Assembly: GCA_935421135.1 (NCBI GenBank)
Contig: OW285195.1
Coordinates: forward strand, 806,001-870,000
Source of the DNA: Bugulina stolonifera
Lineage: Eukaryota > Bryozoa > Gymnolaemata > Cheilostomatida > Bugulidae
Direction: 5' to 3'
DNA: 64,000 bases
Under the pieces are notes generated by a model. It saw nothing but the letters and a program-made list of their open reading frames with translations, had not been told where the DNA came from and searched no databases. A program made the position numbers and the translations under genes. Below are positions 26,297-37,935 of this stretch, in pieces. Position 1 is the stretch's first letter. Every line of letters starts with the position of its first letter.

Positions 26297-27356
26297 GACT
26301 ACACTCTTGATAAAGCCACTAATTGTAAAAGTAAATCAGCGACACAATTGTTTTTGATATCTGGCCTCATATCTCTGTTGCTAAGCTTGTGTGTGAAACT
26401 TGGCTACAATGTTAGAGCTGAATGTTGGCAGTTTGATAGCAAACCACCTTATTGTGCTGTTCCACTGAATTTACTAGCAGACTAATGGCTATTACAGCTT
26501 GAATAAGACATTTCTTTTCTTGTTGAAACGACAACTGGTGGAACATGCTAATAATATTATACATGTTCTATGGACACTGTAATTAATAAGATACTTGGCA
26601 TGGCACACATTTCAGTGCAGATAATACACTGTGTTTACAGAGCTAGTGTAGTATATCCATTCACTATTGAATGCTCCTGCTATTTGGTTCCAGTACAATA
26701 TAATATAGTAGGGTATTAGTATAGTTTACTGGAACTGTACTAGTCAAATTCCCAACTTGGCTTACATGGGCCTTATCTTACAACAACAAAACTCATGTTT
26801 GTATTACATGTAGATGTATTTTATTGGAATAAAAATAGACAGATTGCATACATGTAGACCTATATGGAATGTGGTGACCTACTAGTACCTGTAGGCCTAT
26901 CTATATAAAATTAGCCAATGGCCCAATTGATATTAGAAGATGCAAAAAGTGTAATGAGGTATATTATCAGTATATATGAGGTATATAACAGTAGATGACA
27001 GCATATGAAAGGAACATTTCTACAATAACAAGGAGTGCGTGCTGGTGAGCACAAAATCAAATATCCAACTAGTCATTATCTACATTAAATTTGCAGGGCA
27101 AAGGCATCTAATGACCAAATTTAAATTTGTATACTTCTTGGTATTCAGATGTCGGTGGATGCATGTACACTACATATCATTATGTATAGATAGTACTCCA
27201 AGAAAGATTTTTCAATTAGTGTGGACATCAGGTTTCAAGTACATTTGCACATCAAGGGCTCTTCCAACCTCAAATAAAATCTGCACCTAGATACACTAAC
27301 AATAATCAAGGCACATCTAGAAGAAGAATTAAAAATTTACAGACATAACATTATCT
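26297..27356. other. Element interior, no gene recognised
   Basis: This is AT-rich DNA with several TACATGTAG words and near-repeats of GAGGTATAT. An 83-codon frame at 27,039-27,290 has no recognisable motif. No RNA gene or mobile-element domain was seen. Confidence 0.4.
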
Positions 27357-27376
27357 TACATGTACATGTACATGTA
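27357..27376. repeat. Perfect 20-bp palindrome of overlapping TACATGTA
   Basis: Three ACATGT steps in phase make a 20-bp perfect palindrome. The same word occurs singly at many places in the element, for example near 23,473, 24,725, 25,348, 25,725, 26,803, 26,848 and 27,862. It is also the 6-bp difference between the two units of the 212/206-bp duplication and is inserted in a few satellite units (about 34,013, 38,148, 40,377). Confidence 0.85.
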
Positions 27377-27711
27377 TGTCATGTAGCCAACTGCATTGGC
27401 GAAATTTAAGCCGATAATTTTTAGTGAACTTGGTAGCGCTAGCCTGGCCCTCAACAGTACCACTGTCGAAGTTTGAAGGATTAATTGTTTGAACCAATGT
27501 CTACTACTTTTCTGATTTAGGCAATAATCTTGCTTCGACTAGAGATGGTTTCTTCAATCTGTGTTACATACTTCATCTGATAGTGGATTCCACTTGCACA
27601 CTATCAGTTAGAGGTGAATGATGCGATGAGTCATCCGACCTTCTGGGGGTTGTTGAAGTTTGGTAAAATCCTCTGTACAAACTAGTATCTAGTACTTCTG
27701 TTAGTATTCTT
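27377..27711. other. Element interior downstream of the candidate minus-strand exon
   Basis: Read on the minus strand, the frame of the candidate exon at 27,712-27,782 continues past its stop with several further stops between short protein-like runs (for example RILPNFNNPQKVG). This could be decayed coding sequence. No family was recognised. Confidence 0.2.
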
Positions 27712-28279
27712 CTAACTAAGAATCAATGTTTTATCTGTTGGTGAACTGTACTCGGTCTTCTTTCGAAGGATAGCCATGACATCTGTAAAAAAGATATTAG
27801 AGGAACACTGCTTACAGAGAAGGAATTTCAAATGCAGAATTGTCAACCAATAATAAATACATACATGTACATAAACCAACAATGCATGTCAAAAATTACA
27901 GTGTGTTAGTGCTCGCAAAATGCTCAACTCTATAAGAATTGCATCCACTTAACAAACTTAGTGCACACAGAATAATGTGTGTCTGCAATGTACCCATAAT
28001 GTCAAATCAGAGAACGACCGAAGTAGAAAGCAGTTTCAACTGAATTGTGCATGCATGTACCTGGCCCGTAGGTCAAGTATGACTTATTATTGTCAAGGTG
28101 GACTAAATAAATTGGATACAGTGACAGCAATTTAAATAATTAGCGTGCTTCATGACACAAAACAGTTAACTTAAATTTACATTTCTGACTGAATTGATTG
28201 CAATTAAATACAATGTATAGGAGTAGGCTAGACAACCCATAATGAATAAATACGAATACAAATAAACATTCATAAGACA

Positions 28280-28727
28280 TAATCATGAGGAAATGTTATT
28301 ATTAATTATGATATCAATAAAATATAAATATTATAATTATTAAAACATACTATAGTCACGACTATAACCATCCTATGTAAAATTGTAATGTCAAATATGA
28401 CCATTGATAAGTTAGTAATGTTATGTAATAATGGTCACATTTGTTTTATTAATAAAATATACACAATAATTACTAGAGAAGATAGTATATAATAATTATG
28501 CAAACAAGAAATTATCATTTTGATATAAAACAAATAAATAAACAGTATGAGTATGAGTATGAATATGAATATTAATCAATATATATTTATACACATGTAA
28601 ATAATAATTTAATAATAATATAAGAATAAGTATTCATATATAATATTATTATATAATTAATAATAATGGTATAAATATAAGTAGGCAGTCAGTGTTAGTA
28701 ACATTATAGTAACATTCTGCTAGCGCC
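28280..28727. other. AT-rich block inside the right end of the element
   Basis: This is low-complexity A/T sequence with a short GAGTAT/GAATAT run (about 28,546-28,571), mirroring the AT-rich block inside the left end. No open frame of note. Confidence 0.65.
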
Positions 28728-28737
28728 AGCAACTTAC
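28728..28737 (-). other. Splice-donor-like motif shared by both element ends (right)
   Basis: On the minus strand this reads GTAAGTTGCT, directly after ATGGCAA, and points into the element. It pairs with GTAAGTAGCT at 20,578-20,587. Confidence 0.35.
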
Positions 28738-28844
28738 TTGCCATTTTCTTTCTCACATCACGTTTCTGACTGCAAGCAGATGTTTTCTCTATGCATTGCT
28801 ACTACAACTAGCAGCTACTACTACTCACTAGGCATGGTATGGTT

Positions 28845-29240
28845 TGCTATAAACAAGCTCTGCTACTAGTTTCCACGTGTTGTTGTCATTATTATACGCT
28901 GGGGGCGTGGTCTAGCTCTAATCAAAGGGGTATTGGACCTAATGGCTAACTTTTTAAAAGTTTATTATTTCCTAGCTATTGCCTTATTTCGATGGCCATC
29001 CCCTAAAATATGCTTTGTTATAATGTGGACTAAGTATCTATCATGAAAAAATCTACCTAGAAGTTGTTTATGGCATTGAGAGAGCAAACCAGAGATGCTT
29101 GTTATGTTGGGGGCTTCCTATACCAGCCTTAATAATATCCGTGCCCAAGCACAGAACACTGGTTACTCATTTGAGTGGACAACTCCGTATAAAAACGAAC
29201 ACCTGTTAGAAATGGCATGATTTACTTTATTGCTGTTGAG
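28845..29240 (-). repeat. Right terminal inverted repeat of the element
   Basis: Read on the minus strand from 29,240 inward, this end matches the left end through the anchors listed there (tip, CGGAGTTG, CCCCCAACA, GGGGATGG, CCACGCCCC, AGAGCTT). It is about 35-40 bp longer over the same anchors because of small insertions. The similarity is imperfect, so the two ends have not been kept identical by recent transposition. Confidence 0.82.
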
Positions 29241-29242
29241 TA
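29241..29242. other. TA target-site duplication, right copy
   Basis: The element ends ...GCTGTTGAG and the satellite resumes TA-TAATACATTTT. With the left TA this fits a 2-bp TA duplication; the unoccupied site at 31,828-31,829 has one TA. Confidence 0.88.
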
Positions 29243-32200
29243 TAATACATTTTATGCATAGAATGCATAGAATACATTGATCACATAGAATGCATTCTAT
29301 GCACTCTATGCATTCCATGTAATCTACGCGTTCTATGCATAGAATACATTGATTGCATTATATGCATTCTATGCATAGAATACATAGAAGACATAGAATG
29401 CATAGAATGCATTTTGTGCAATCTATGCACTCTCTGCATAGAATACATAGATTGCACTCTATGCACTCTATGCATTCCATGTAATCTATACATTCTATGT
29501 ATTCTATGCATTCGATGCATAGAATACATTTTATGCATAGAATGCATAGAATACATTTATCACATAGAATGCATTCTATGCACTCTATGCATTCTATGTA
29601 ATCTATGCATTCTATGCATAGAATACATAGATTGCATTCTATGCATTCTATGCATAGAATACTTTAATATATAGAAGACATAGAAGACATAGAATGCATA
29701 GAATGCATTCCATGTAACCTATGCACTCTATGCATAGAATACATAGATTGCATTCTATGCATTCGATGCATAGAATACATCTAATACATTGAATACATAG
29801 AAGGCATTGTATGTAATCAATGTCTTTTATGCATTCTATGCATAGAATACATTGATCACATAGAATGCATTCTATGCACTCTATGCATTCCATGTAATCC
29901 ATGCATTCTATGTATTCTATGCATACGATGCATAGAATACATTTTATGCATAGAATGCGTAGAATACATTGATCACATAGAATGCATTCTATGCACTCTA
30001 TGCATTTCATGTAATCTATGCGTTCTATGCATAGAATACATAGATTGCATTCTATGCATTCTAAGCATAGGATACATAAAAGACATAGAATGCATAAAAT
30101 GCATTCCGTGCAATCTATGCATAGAATACATAGATTGCACTCTATGCAATCTATGCATTCCATGTAATCTATGCATTATATGTATTCTGTGCATAGAATG
30201 CATAAAATACATTGATCACCTAGAATGAATTCTATGCACTCTATGCATTCGATGTAATCTATACATTCTATGCATAAAATACATAGATTGCATTCTATGC
30301 ACTCTATGCATAGAATACATAGATTGCATTCTATGCATTCTATGCATCGAATACATATAATACATATATTGCATTCTATGCATAGAATATTTTGATCACA
30401 TAGAATGCTTTCTATGCACTTTATGCATTCCATGTAATCTATACATTCTATGTATTCTATGCATACGATGCATAGAATACATTTTATGCATAGAATACAT
30501 TGAATATATAGAAGACATAGAAGACATAGAATACATAGATTGCATTATATGCATTCTATGCATAGAATACATAGAAGACATAGAATGCATTCTATGCATT
30601 CTATGCATAGAATACATAGATTGCATTCTATGCATTTGATACATTCTATGCATGAAATACATAGAAGACATAGAATGCATTCTGTGCAATCTATGCACTC
30701 TATGCATAGAATACATAGATTGCATTCTATGCATTCTATGCATCGAATACATATAATACATAGATTGCATTCTATGCATAGAATATCTTGATCACATAGA
30801 ATGCATTCCATGCACTTTATGCATTCCATGTAATCTATGCGTTCTATGCATAGAATACATAGATTGCATTCTATGCATTCGACGCATTCTATGCATGAAA
30901 TACATAGAATACATAGAAGGCATTGTATCTAATCAATGTATTTTATGCATTCTATGCATAGAATACATTCATCACATAGAATGCATTCTATGCACTGAAT
31001 GCATAGAATGCATAGGATGCATAGAGTGCATTCTATGCGTTTTATGAGTTCTATGCATTCGATGTAGTCTATGCATTGCATAGAACACATAGATTGCATT
31101 CTATGCACTCTATGCATTCCATGTAATCTATGCATTCTATGTATTCTATGCATTCGATGCATATAATACATTTAATGCATAGAATATATTGATCACATAG
31201 AATGCATTCTATGCACTCTATGCATTCCATGTAATCTATGCGTTCTATGCATAGAATACATAGATTGCATTCTATGCATTCGATGCATAGAATACATCGA
31301 ATGCATTGAATACATAGAAGGCATTGTATGTAATCAATGTATTTTATGCATTCTATGCATAGAATACATTGATCACATAGAATGCATTCTATGCACTCTA
31401 TGCATTCCATGTAATCTATGCATTCTATGTATTCTATGCATTCGATGCATATAGTACATTTTATGCAAAGAATGCATAGAATACATTGATTACATAGAAT
31501 GCATTCTATGCACTCTATGCATTTCATGTAATCTATGCGCTCTATGCATAGAATACATAGATTGCATCCTGTGCATTCTATGCATAGAATACATTGAAGA
31601 CATCGAAGACATGGAAAACATAGAATGCATTTTGTGCAATCTATGCACTCTATGCATAGAATACATAGATTGCATTATATGCATTCTATGCATAGAATAC
31701 ATAGAAGACATAGAATGCATTCCGTGCAATCTATGCACTCTATGCATAGAATACATAGCTTGCACTCTATGCACTCTATGCGTTCCATGTAATCTATGCC
31801 TTCTATGTATTCTATGCATTCGGTGCATATAATACATTTTATGCATAGAATGCATAGAATACATTGATCACATAGAATGCATTCTATGCACTCTATGCAT
31901 TCCATGTAATCTACGCGTTCTTTGCATAGAATACATAGATTGCATTATATGCATTCTATGCATAGAATACATAGAAGACATAGAATGCATAGAATGCATT
32001 TTGTGCGATCTATGCACTCTATGCATAGAATACATAGATTGCACTCTATGCACTCTATGCATCCCATGTAATCTATACATTCTATGTATTCTATGCATTC
32101 GATGCATAGAATACATTTTATGCATAGAATGCATAGAATACATTTATCACATAGAATGCATTCTATGCATTCTATGGAATCTATGCATTCAATGCATAGA

Positions 32201-32900
32201 ATACATAGATTGCATTCTATGCATTCTATGCATAGAATACTTTAATATATAGAAGACATAGAAGACATAGAATGCATAGAATGCATTCCATGTAACCTAT
32301 GCACTCTATGCATAGAATACATAGATTGCATTCTATGCATTCGATGCATAGAATACATCGAATACATTGAATACATAGAAGGCATTGTATGTAATCAATG
32401 TCTTTTATGCATTCTATGCATAGAATACATTGATCACATAGAATGCATTCTATGCACTCTATGCATTCCATGTAATCCATGCATTCTATGTATTCTATGC
32501 ATACGATGCATAGAATACATTTTATGCATAGAATGCGTGGAATACATTGCTCACATAGAATGCATTCTATGCACTCTATGCATTTCATGTAATCTATGCG
32601 TTCTATGCATAGAATACATAGATTGCATTCTATGCATTCAAAGCATAGGATACATAAAAAACATAGAATGCATAAAATGCATTCCGTGCAATCTATGCAT
32701 AGAATACATAGATTGCACTCTATGCAATCTATGCATTCCATGTAATCTATGCATTCTATGTATTCTATGCATAGAATGCATAAAATACATTGATCACATA
32801 GAATGCATTCTATGCACTCTATGCATAGAATACATAGATTGCATTCTATGCACTCTATGCATCGAATACATATAATACATAGATTGCATCCTATGCATAG
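29243..32900 (+). repeat. Higher-order pair with 2,587-bp offset
   Basis: Sequence from 29,243 matches that from 31,830. Both copies carry the rare AATCTACGCGTTCT (about 29,321 and 31,908) and GCATTTTGTGC variants. The offset falls to 2,578 after a 9-bp loss in the second copy near 32,168. Upstream of the element, 18.7-20.126 kb matches 30.4-31.829 kb, so before the insertion these were two adjacent copies of a roughly 2.59-kb block. Confidence 0.88.
31828..31829. other. Empty paralogous target site of the 9.1-kb element
   Basis: CATTCGGTGCA-TA-TAATACATTTT is uninterrupted here. The rare CGGTGC on its left is shared with the left flank of the element, and CTACGCG about 80 bp to its right is shared with the right flank. 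This is therefore the sister copy of the occupied site. Confidence 0.85.
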
Positions 32901-33699
32901 AATATTTTGATCACATAGAATGCATTCTATGCAGTTTATGCATTCCATGTAATCTATGCGTTCTATGCATAGAATACATAGATTGCATTATATGCATTCT
33001 ATGCATAGAATACATAGAAGACATAGAATGCATTCTATGCATTCTATGCATAGAATACATAGATTGCATTCTATGCATTTGACGCATTCTATGCATGAAA
33101 TACATAGAAGACATAGAATGCATTCTGTGCAATCTATGCACTCTATGCATAGAATACATAGATTGCATTCTATGCATTCTATACATCGAATACATATAAT
33201 ACATAGATTGCATTCTATGCATAGAATATCTTGATCACATAGAATGCATTCTATGCACTTTATGCGTTCCATGTAATCTATGCGTTCTATGCATAGAATA
33301 CATAGATTGCATTCTATGCATTCGACGCATTCTATGCATGAAATACATAGAATACATAGAAGGCATTGTATGTAATCAATGTCTTTTATGCATTCTATGC
33401 ATTGAATACATTGATCACATAGAATGCATTCTATGCACTCTATGCATTCCATGTAATCTATGCATTCTATGTATTCTATGCATACGATGCATAGAATACA
33501 TTTTATGCATAGAATGCGTAGAATACATTGATCACATAGAATGCATTCTATGCACTCTATGCATTTCATGTAATCTATGCGTTCTATGCATAGAATACAT
33601 AGATTGCATTCTATGCATTCTATGCATAGGATACATAAAAGAGATCGAAGACATAGAAGACATAGAATGCATTCTGTGCAATCTATGCACTCTATGCAT

Positions 33700-36600
33700 A
33701 GAATACATAGATTGCATTATATGCATTCTATGCATAGAATACATAGAAGACATAGAATGCATTCCGTGCAATCTATGCACTCTATGCATAGAATACATAG
33801 ATTGCACTCTATGCACTCTATGCATTCCATGTAATCTATGCATTCTATGTATTCTATGCATACGATGCATAGAATACATTTTATGCATAGAATGCGTAGA
33901 ATACATTGATCACATAGAATGCATTCTATGCACTCTATGCATTCGATGTAATCTATGCATTCTATGCATAAAATACATAGATTGCATTCTATGCACTCTA
34001 TGCATAGAATACATACATGTAGATTGCATTCTATGCATTCTATGCATCGAATACATATAATACATAGATTGCATTCTATGCATAGAATATTTTGATCACA
34101 TAGAATGCATTCTATGCACTTCATGCATTCCATGTAATCTATGCGTTCGATGCATAGAATACATAGATTGCATTCTATGCATTCGATGCATTCTATGCAT
34201 GAAATACATAGAAGACATAGAAGGCATTGTATCTAATCAATGTATTTTATGCATTCTATGCATAGAATACATTCATCACATAGAATGCATTCTATGCACT
34301 GAATGCATAGAATGCATAGAATGCATAGAGTGCATTCTATGCGTTTTATGAGTTCTATGCATTCGATGTAGTCTATGCATTGCATAGAACACATAGATTG
34401 CATTCTATGTACTCTATGCATTCCATGTAATCTATGCATTCTATGTATTCTATGCATTCGATGCATATAATACATTTTATGCATAGAATGCATAGAATAC
34501 ATTGATCACATAGAATGCATTCTATGCACTCTATGCATTCCATGTAATCTATGCGTTCTATGCATAAAATACATAGATTGCATTATATGCATTCTATGCA
34601 TAGAATACATAGAAGACATAGAATGCATTCCGTGCAATCTATATGCACTCTATGCATAGAATACATAGATTGCACTCTATGCACTCTATGCATTCCATGT
34701 AATCTATGCATTCTATGAATTCTATGCATACGATGCATAGAATACATTTTATGCATAGAATACATTGAATATATAGAAGACATAGAAGACATAGAATGCA
34801 TAGAATGCATTCGATGTAACCTATGCACTCTATGCATAGAATACATAGATTGCATTCTATGCATTCTATGCATAGAATACATAGATTGCATTCTATGCAT
34901 TTGATGCATTCTATGCATGAAATACATAGAAGACATAAAATGCATTCTGTGCAATCTATGCACTCTATGCATAGAATACATAGATTGCATTCTATGCATT
35001 CTATGCATCGAATACATATAATACATAGATTGCATTCTATGCATAGAATATCTTGATCACATAGAATGCATTCTATGCACTTTATGCATTCCATGTAATC
35101 TATGCGTTCTATGCATAGAATACATAGATTGCATTCTATGCATTCGACGCATTCTATGCATGAAATACATAGAATACATAGAAGGCATTGTATCTAATCA
35201 ATGTATTTTATGCATTCTATGCATAGAATACATTCATCACATAGAATGCATTCTATGCACTGAATGCATAGAATGCATAGGATGCATAGAGTGCATTCTA
35301 TGCGTTTTATGAGTTCTATGCATTCGATGTAGTCTATGCATTGCATAGAACACATAGACTGCATTCTATGCACTCTATGCATTCCATGTAATCTATGCAT
35401 TCTATGTATTCTATGCATTCGATGCATATAATACATTTTATGCATAGAATGCATAGAATACATTGATCACATAGCATGCATTCTATGCACTCTATGCATT
35501 CCATGTAATCTATGCGTTCTATGCATAGAATACATAGATTGCATTATATGCATTCTATGCATAGAATACATAGAAGACATAGAATGCATTCCGTGCAATC
35601 TATGCACTCTATGCATAGAATACATAGATTGCACTCTATGCACTCTATGCATTCCATGTAATCTATGCATTCTATGTATTCTATGCATACGATGCATAGA
35701 ATACATTTCATGCATAGAATACATTGAATATATAGAAGACATAGAAGACATAGAATGCATAGAATGCATTCCATGTAACCTATGCACTCTATGCATAGAA
35801 TACATAGATTGCATTCTATGCATTTGATGCATTCTATGCATGAAATACATAGAAGACATAGAATGCATTCTGTGCAATCTATGCACTCTATGCATAGAAT
35901 ACATAGATTGCATTCTATGCATTCTATGCATCGAATACATATAATACATAGATTGCATTCTATGCATAGAATATTTTGATCACATAGAATGCTTTCTATG
36001 CACTTTATGCATTCCATGTAATCTATGCGTTCTATGCATAGAATACATAGATTGCATTATATGCATTCTATGCATAGAATACATAGAAGACATAGAATGC
36101 ATTCTATGCATTCTATGCATAGAATACATCGAATACATTGAATACATAGAAGGCATTGCATGTAATCAATGTATTTTATGCATTCTATGCATAGAATACA
36201 TTGATCACATAGAATGCATTCTATGCACTCTATGCATTCCATGTAATCTATGCATTCTATGTATTCTATGCATTCGATGTATTCTATGCATCGAATGCAT
36301 AGAATGCAATCTATGTATTCTATGCATAGAGTGCATAGGTTACATGGAATGCATTCTATGTCTTCAATGTCTTCTATATATTAAAGTATTCTATGCATAG
36401 AATGCATAGAATGCAATCTATGTATTCTATGCATAGAATGCATAAAATACATTGATCACATAGAATGCATTCTATGCACTCTATGCATTCCATGTAATCT
36501 ATGCGTTCTATGCATAGAATACATAGATTGCATTCTATGCATTCGATGCATAGAATACATCGAATACATTGAATACATAGAAGGCATTGTATGTAATCAA

Positions 36601-37935
36601 TGTATTTTATGCATTCTATGCATAGAATACATTGATCACATAGAATGCATTCTATGCACTCTATGCATTCCATGTAATCTATGCGTTCTATGCATAGAAT
36701 ACATAGATTGCATTATATGCATTCTATGCATAGAATACATAGAAGACATAGAATGCATTCTATGCATTCTATGCATAGAATACATAGATTGCATTCTATG
36801 CATTTGACGCATTCTATGCATGAAATACATAGAAGACATAGAATGCATTCTGTGCAATCTATGCACTCTATGCATAGAATACATAGATTGCATTCTATGC
36901 ATTCTATGCATCGAATACATATAATGCATAGATTGCATTCTATGCATAGAATATCTTGATCACATAGAATGCATTCTATGCACTTTATGCATTCCATGTA
37001 ATCTATGCGTTCTATGCATAGAATACATAGATTGCATTCTATGCATTCGACGCATTCTATGCATGAAATACATAGAATACATAGAAGGCATTGTATCTAA
37101 TCAATGTATTTTATGCATTCTATGCATAGAATACATTCATCACATAGAATGCATTCTATGCACTGAATGCATAGAATGCATAGGATGCATAGAGTGCATT
37201 CTATGCGTTTTATGAGTTCTATGCATTCGATGTAGTCTATGCATTGTATAGAACACATAGATTGCATTCTATGCACTCTATGCATTCCATGTAATCTATG
37301 CATTCTATGCATTCTATGCATTCGATGCATATAATACATTTTATGCAAAGAATGCAGAGAATACATTGATCACATAGAATGCATTCTATGCACTCTATGC
37401 ATTCCATGTAATCTATGCGTTCTATGCATAGAATACATAGAATGCATTCTATGCATTCGATGCATAGATTACATCGAATACATTGAATACATAGAAGGCA
37501 TTGTATGTAATCAATGTATTTCATGCATTCTATGCATAGAATACATTGATCACATAGAATGCATTCTATGCACTCTATGCATTCCATGTAATCTATGCAT
37601 TCTATGTATTCTATGCATTCGATGCATATAATACATTTTATGCGAAGAATGCATAGAATACATTGATTACATAGAATGCATTCTATGCACTCTATGTATT
37701 TCATGTTCTCTATGCGTTCTATGCATAGAATACATAGATTGCATTCTGTGCATTCTATGCATAGAATACATAGAAGACATCGAAGACATAGAAAACATAG
37801 AATGCATTCTGTGCAATCTATGCACTCTATGCATAGAATACATAGATTGCATTATATGCATTCTATGCATAGAATACATAGAAGACATAGAATGCATTCC
37901 GTGCAATCTATGCACTCTATGCATAGAATACATAG
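33700..37935 (+). repeat. Large higher-order block, copy 1 (partner at 40,067-44,302)
   Basis: This block matches downstream sequence at an offset of 6,367 bp. It contains the out-of-register CAATCTATATGCACTC (about 34,635), the private AGACTGCATTC (about 35,354), the inverted island at 36,275 and ATTTCATGTTCTC (about 37,698). The first part (about 33,700-35,466) also matches 37,835-39,600 at an offset of 4,135 bp; 6,367 equals 4,135 plus 2,232. Confidence 0.85.
36275..36440 (-). repeat. Inverted satellite island 1
   Basis: Inside the forward arm, about 165 bp reads in reverse. Its complement gives the usual landmarks TACTTTAATATATAG, AGACATTGAAGACATAG and CCATGTAACCTATGC in normal order, as found forward near 11,690. 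Both edges fall in palindromic ATGCATAGA/CATCGAATG units. Confidence 0.88.

Larger units (their letters stand above)
27712..28744 (-). other. Candidate two-exon reading frame, very weak
   Basis: On the minus strand, ATGGCAA (28,744-28,738) is followed directly by a donor-like GTAAGT (28,737-28,732). The next exon would begin at 27,782 after an excellent acceptor (TATCTTTTTTACAG). The join keeps frame (Met-Ala-Asn-Val-Met-Ala-Ile-Leu-Arg-Lys-Lys...) and stops at TAG 27,714-27,712, giving about 25 residues with a 955-bp intron. Pieces this short can arise by chance. It may be the start of a decayed transposon gene whose promoter would lie in the right inverted repeat. I do not recognise the product. 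Confidence 0.18.
20127..29240. mobile_element. Putative DNA transposon, 9,114 bp, TA duplication, long imperfect inverted ends
   Basis: A block of non-satellite AT-rich DNA splits the 9-bp array. Its outer ends are inverted copies of each other: CTCAACAGCAATAAGGTAA on the left and, read on the other strand, CTCAACAGCAATAAAGTAA on the right. Imperfect inverted similarity continues for at least 350-390 bp. A TA lies on each side, and a related satellite copy at 31,828 shows the unoccupied target with one TA. TA duplication is typical of Tc1/mariner-type (IS630) transposases, but the ends do not resemble a family I know, and 9.1 kb is long for those elements. No transposase motif was recognised in any frame. 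The element could be non-autonomous, badly decayed, or carry an intron-split gene I cannot assemble by eye. The polarity is unknown. Confidence 0.82.

Noticed and set aside
25983..26485. Paralogous pair of small proteins starting Met-Leu-Val-Asp-Arg-Asp
   Set aside because: They are by-products of the 212/206-bp tandem duplication; the base changes compared are mostly residue-altering, which argues against selection on protein sequence.
20127..29240. Polinton/Maverick-type element, because of the long inverted ends
   Set aside because: Known Polintons duplicate 6 bp and encode polymerase B, integrase and capsid genes. Here the duplication is TA and no such genes were seen.
20127..29240. Ordinary host DNA that merely separates two satellite arrays
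   Set aside because: Inverted ends, flanking TAs and the exactly restored sister site at 31,828 are better explained by insertion of an element.
20127..29240. tRNA, rRNA or riboswitch-like structures in the non-satellite segment
   Set aside because: I found no cloverleaf with recognisable A and B boxes and no rRNA-like stretch by reading; a covariance-model search would be needed to exclude small RNAs.
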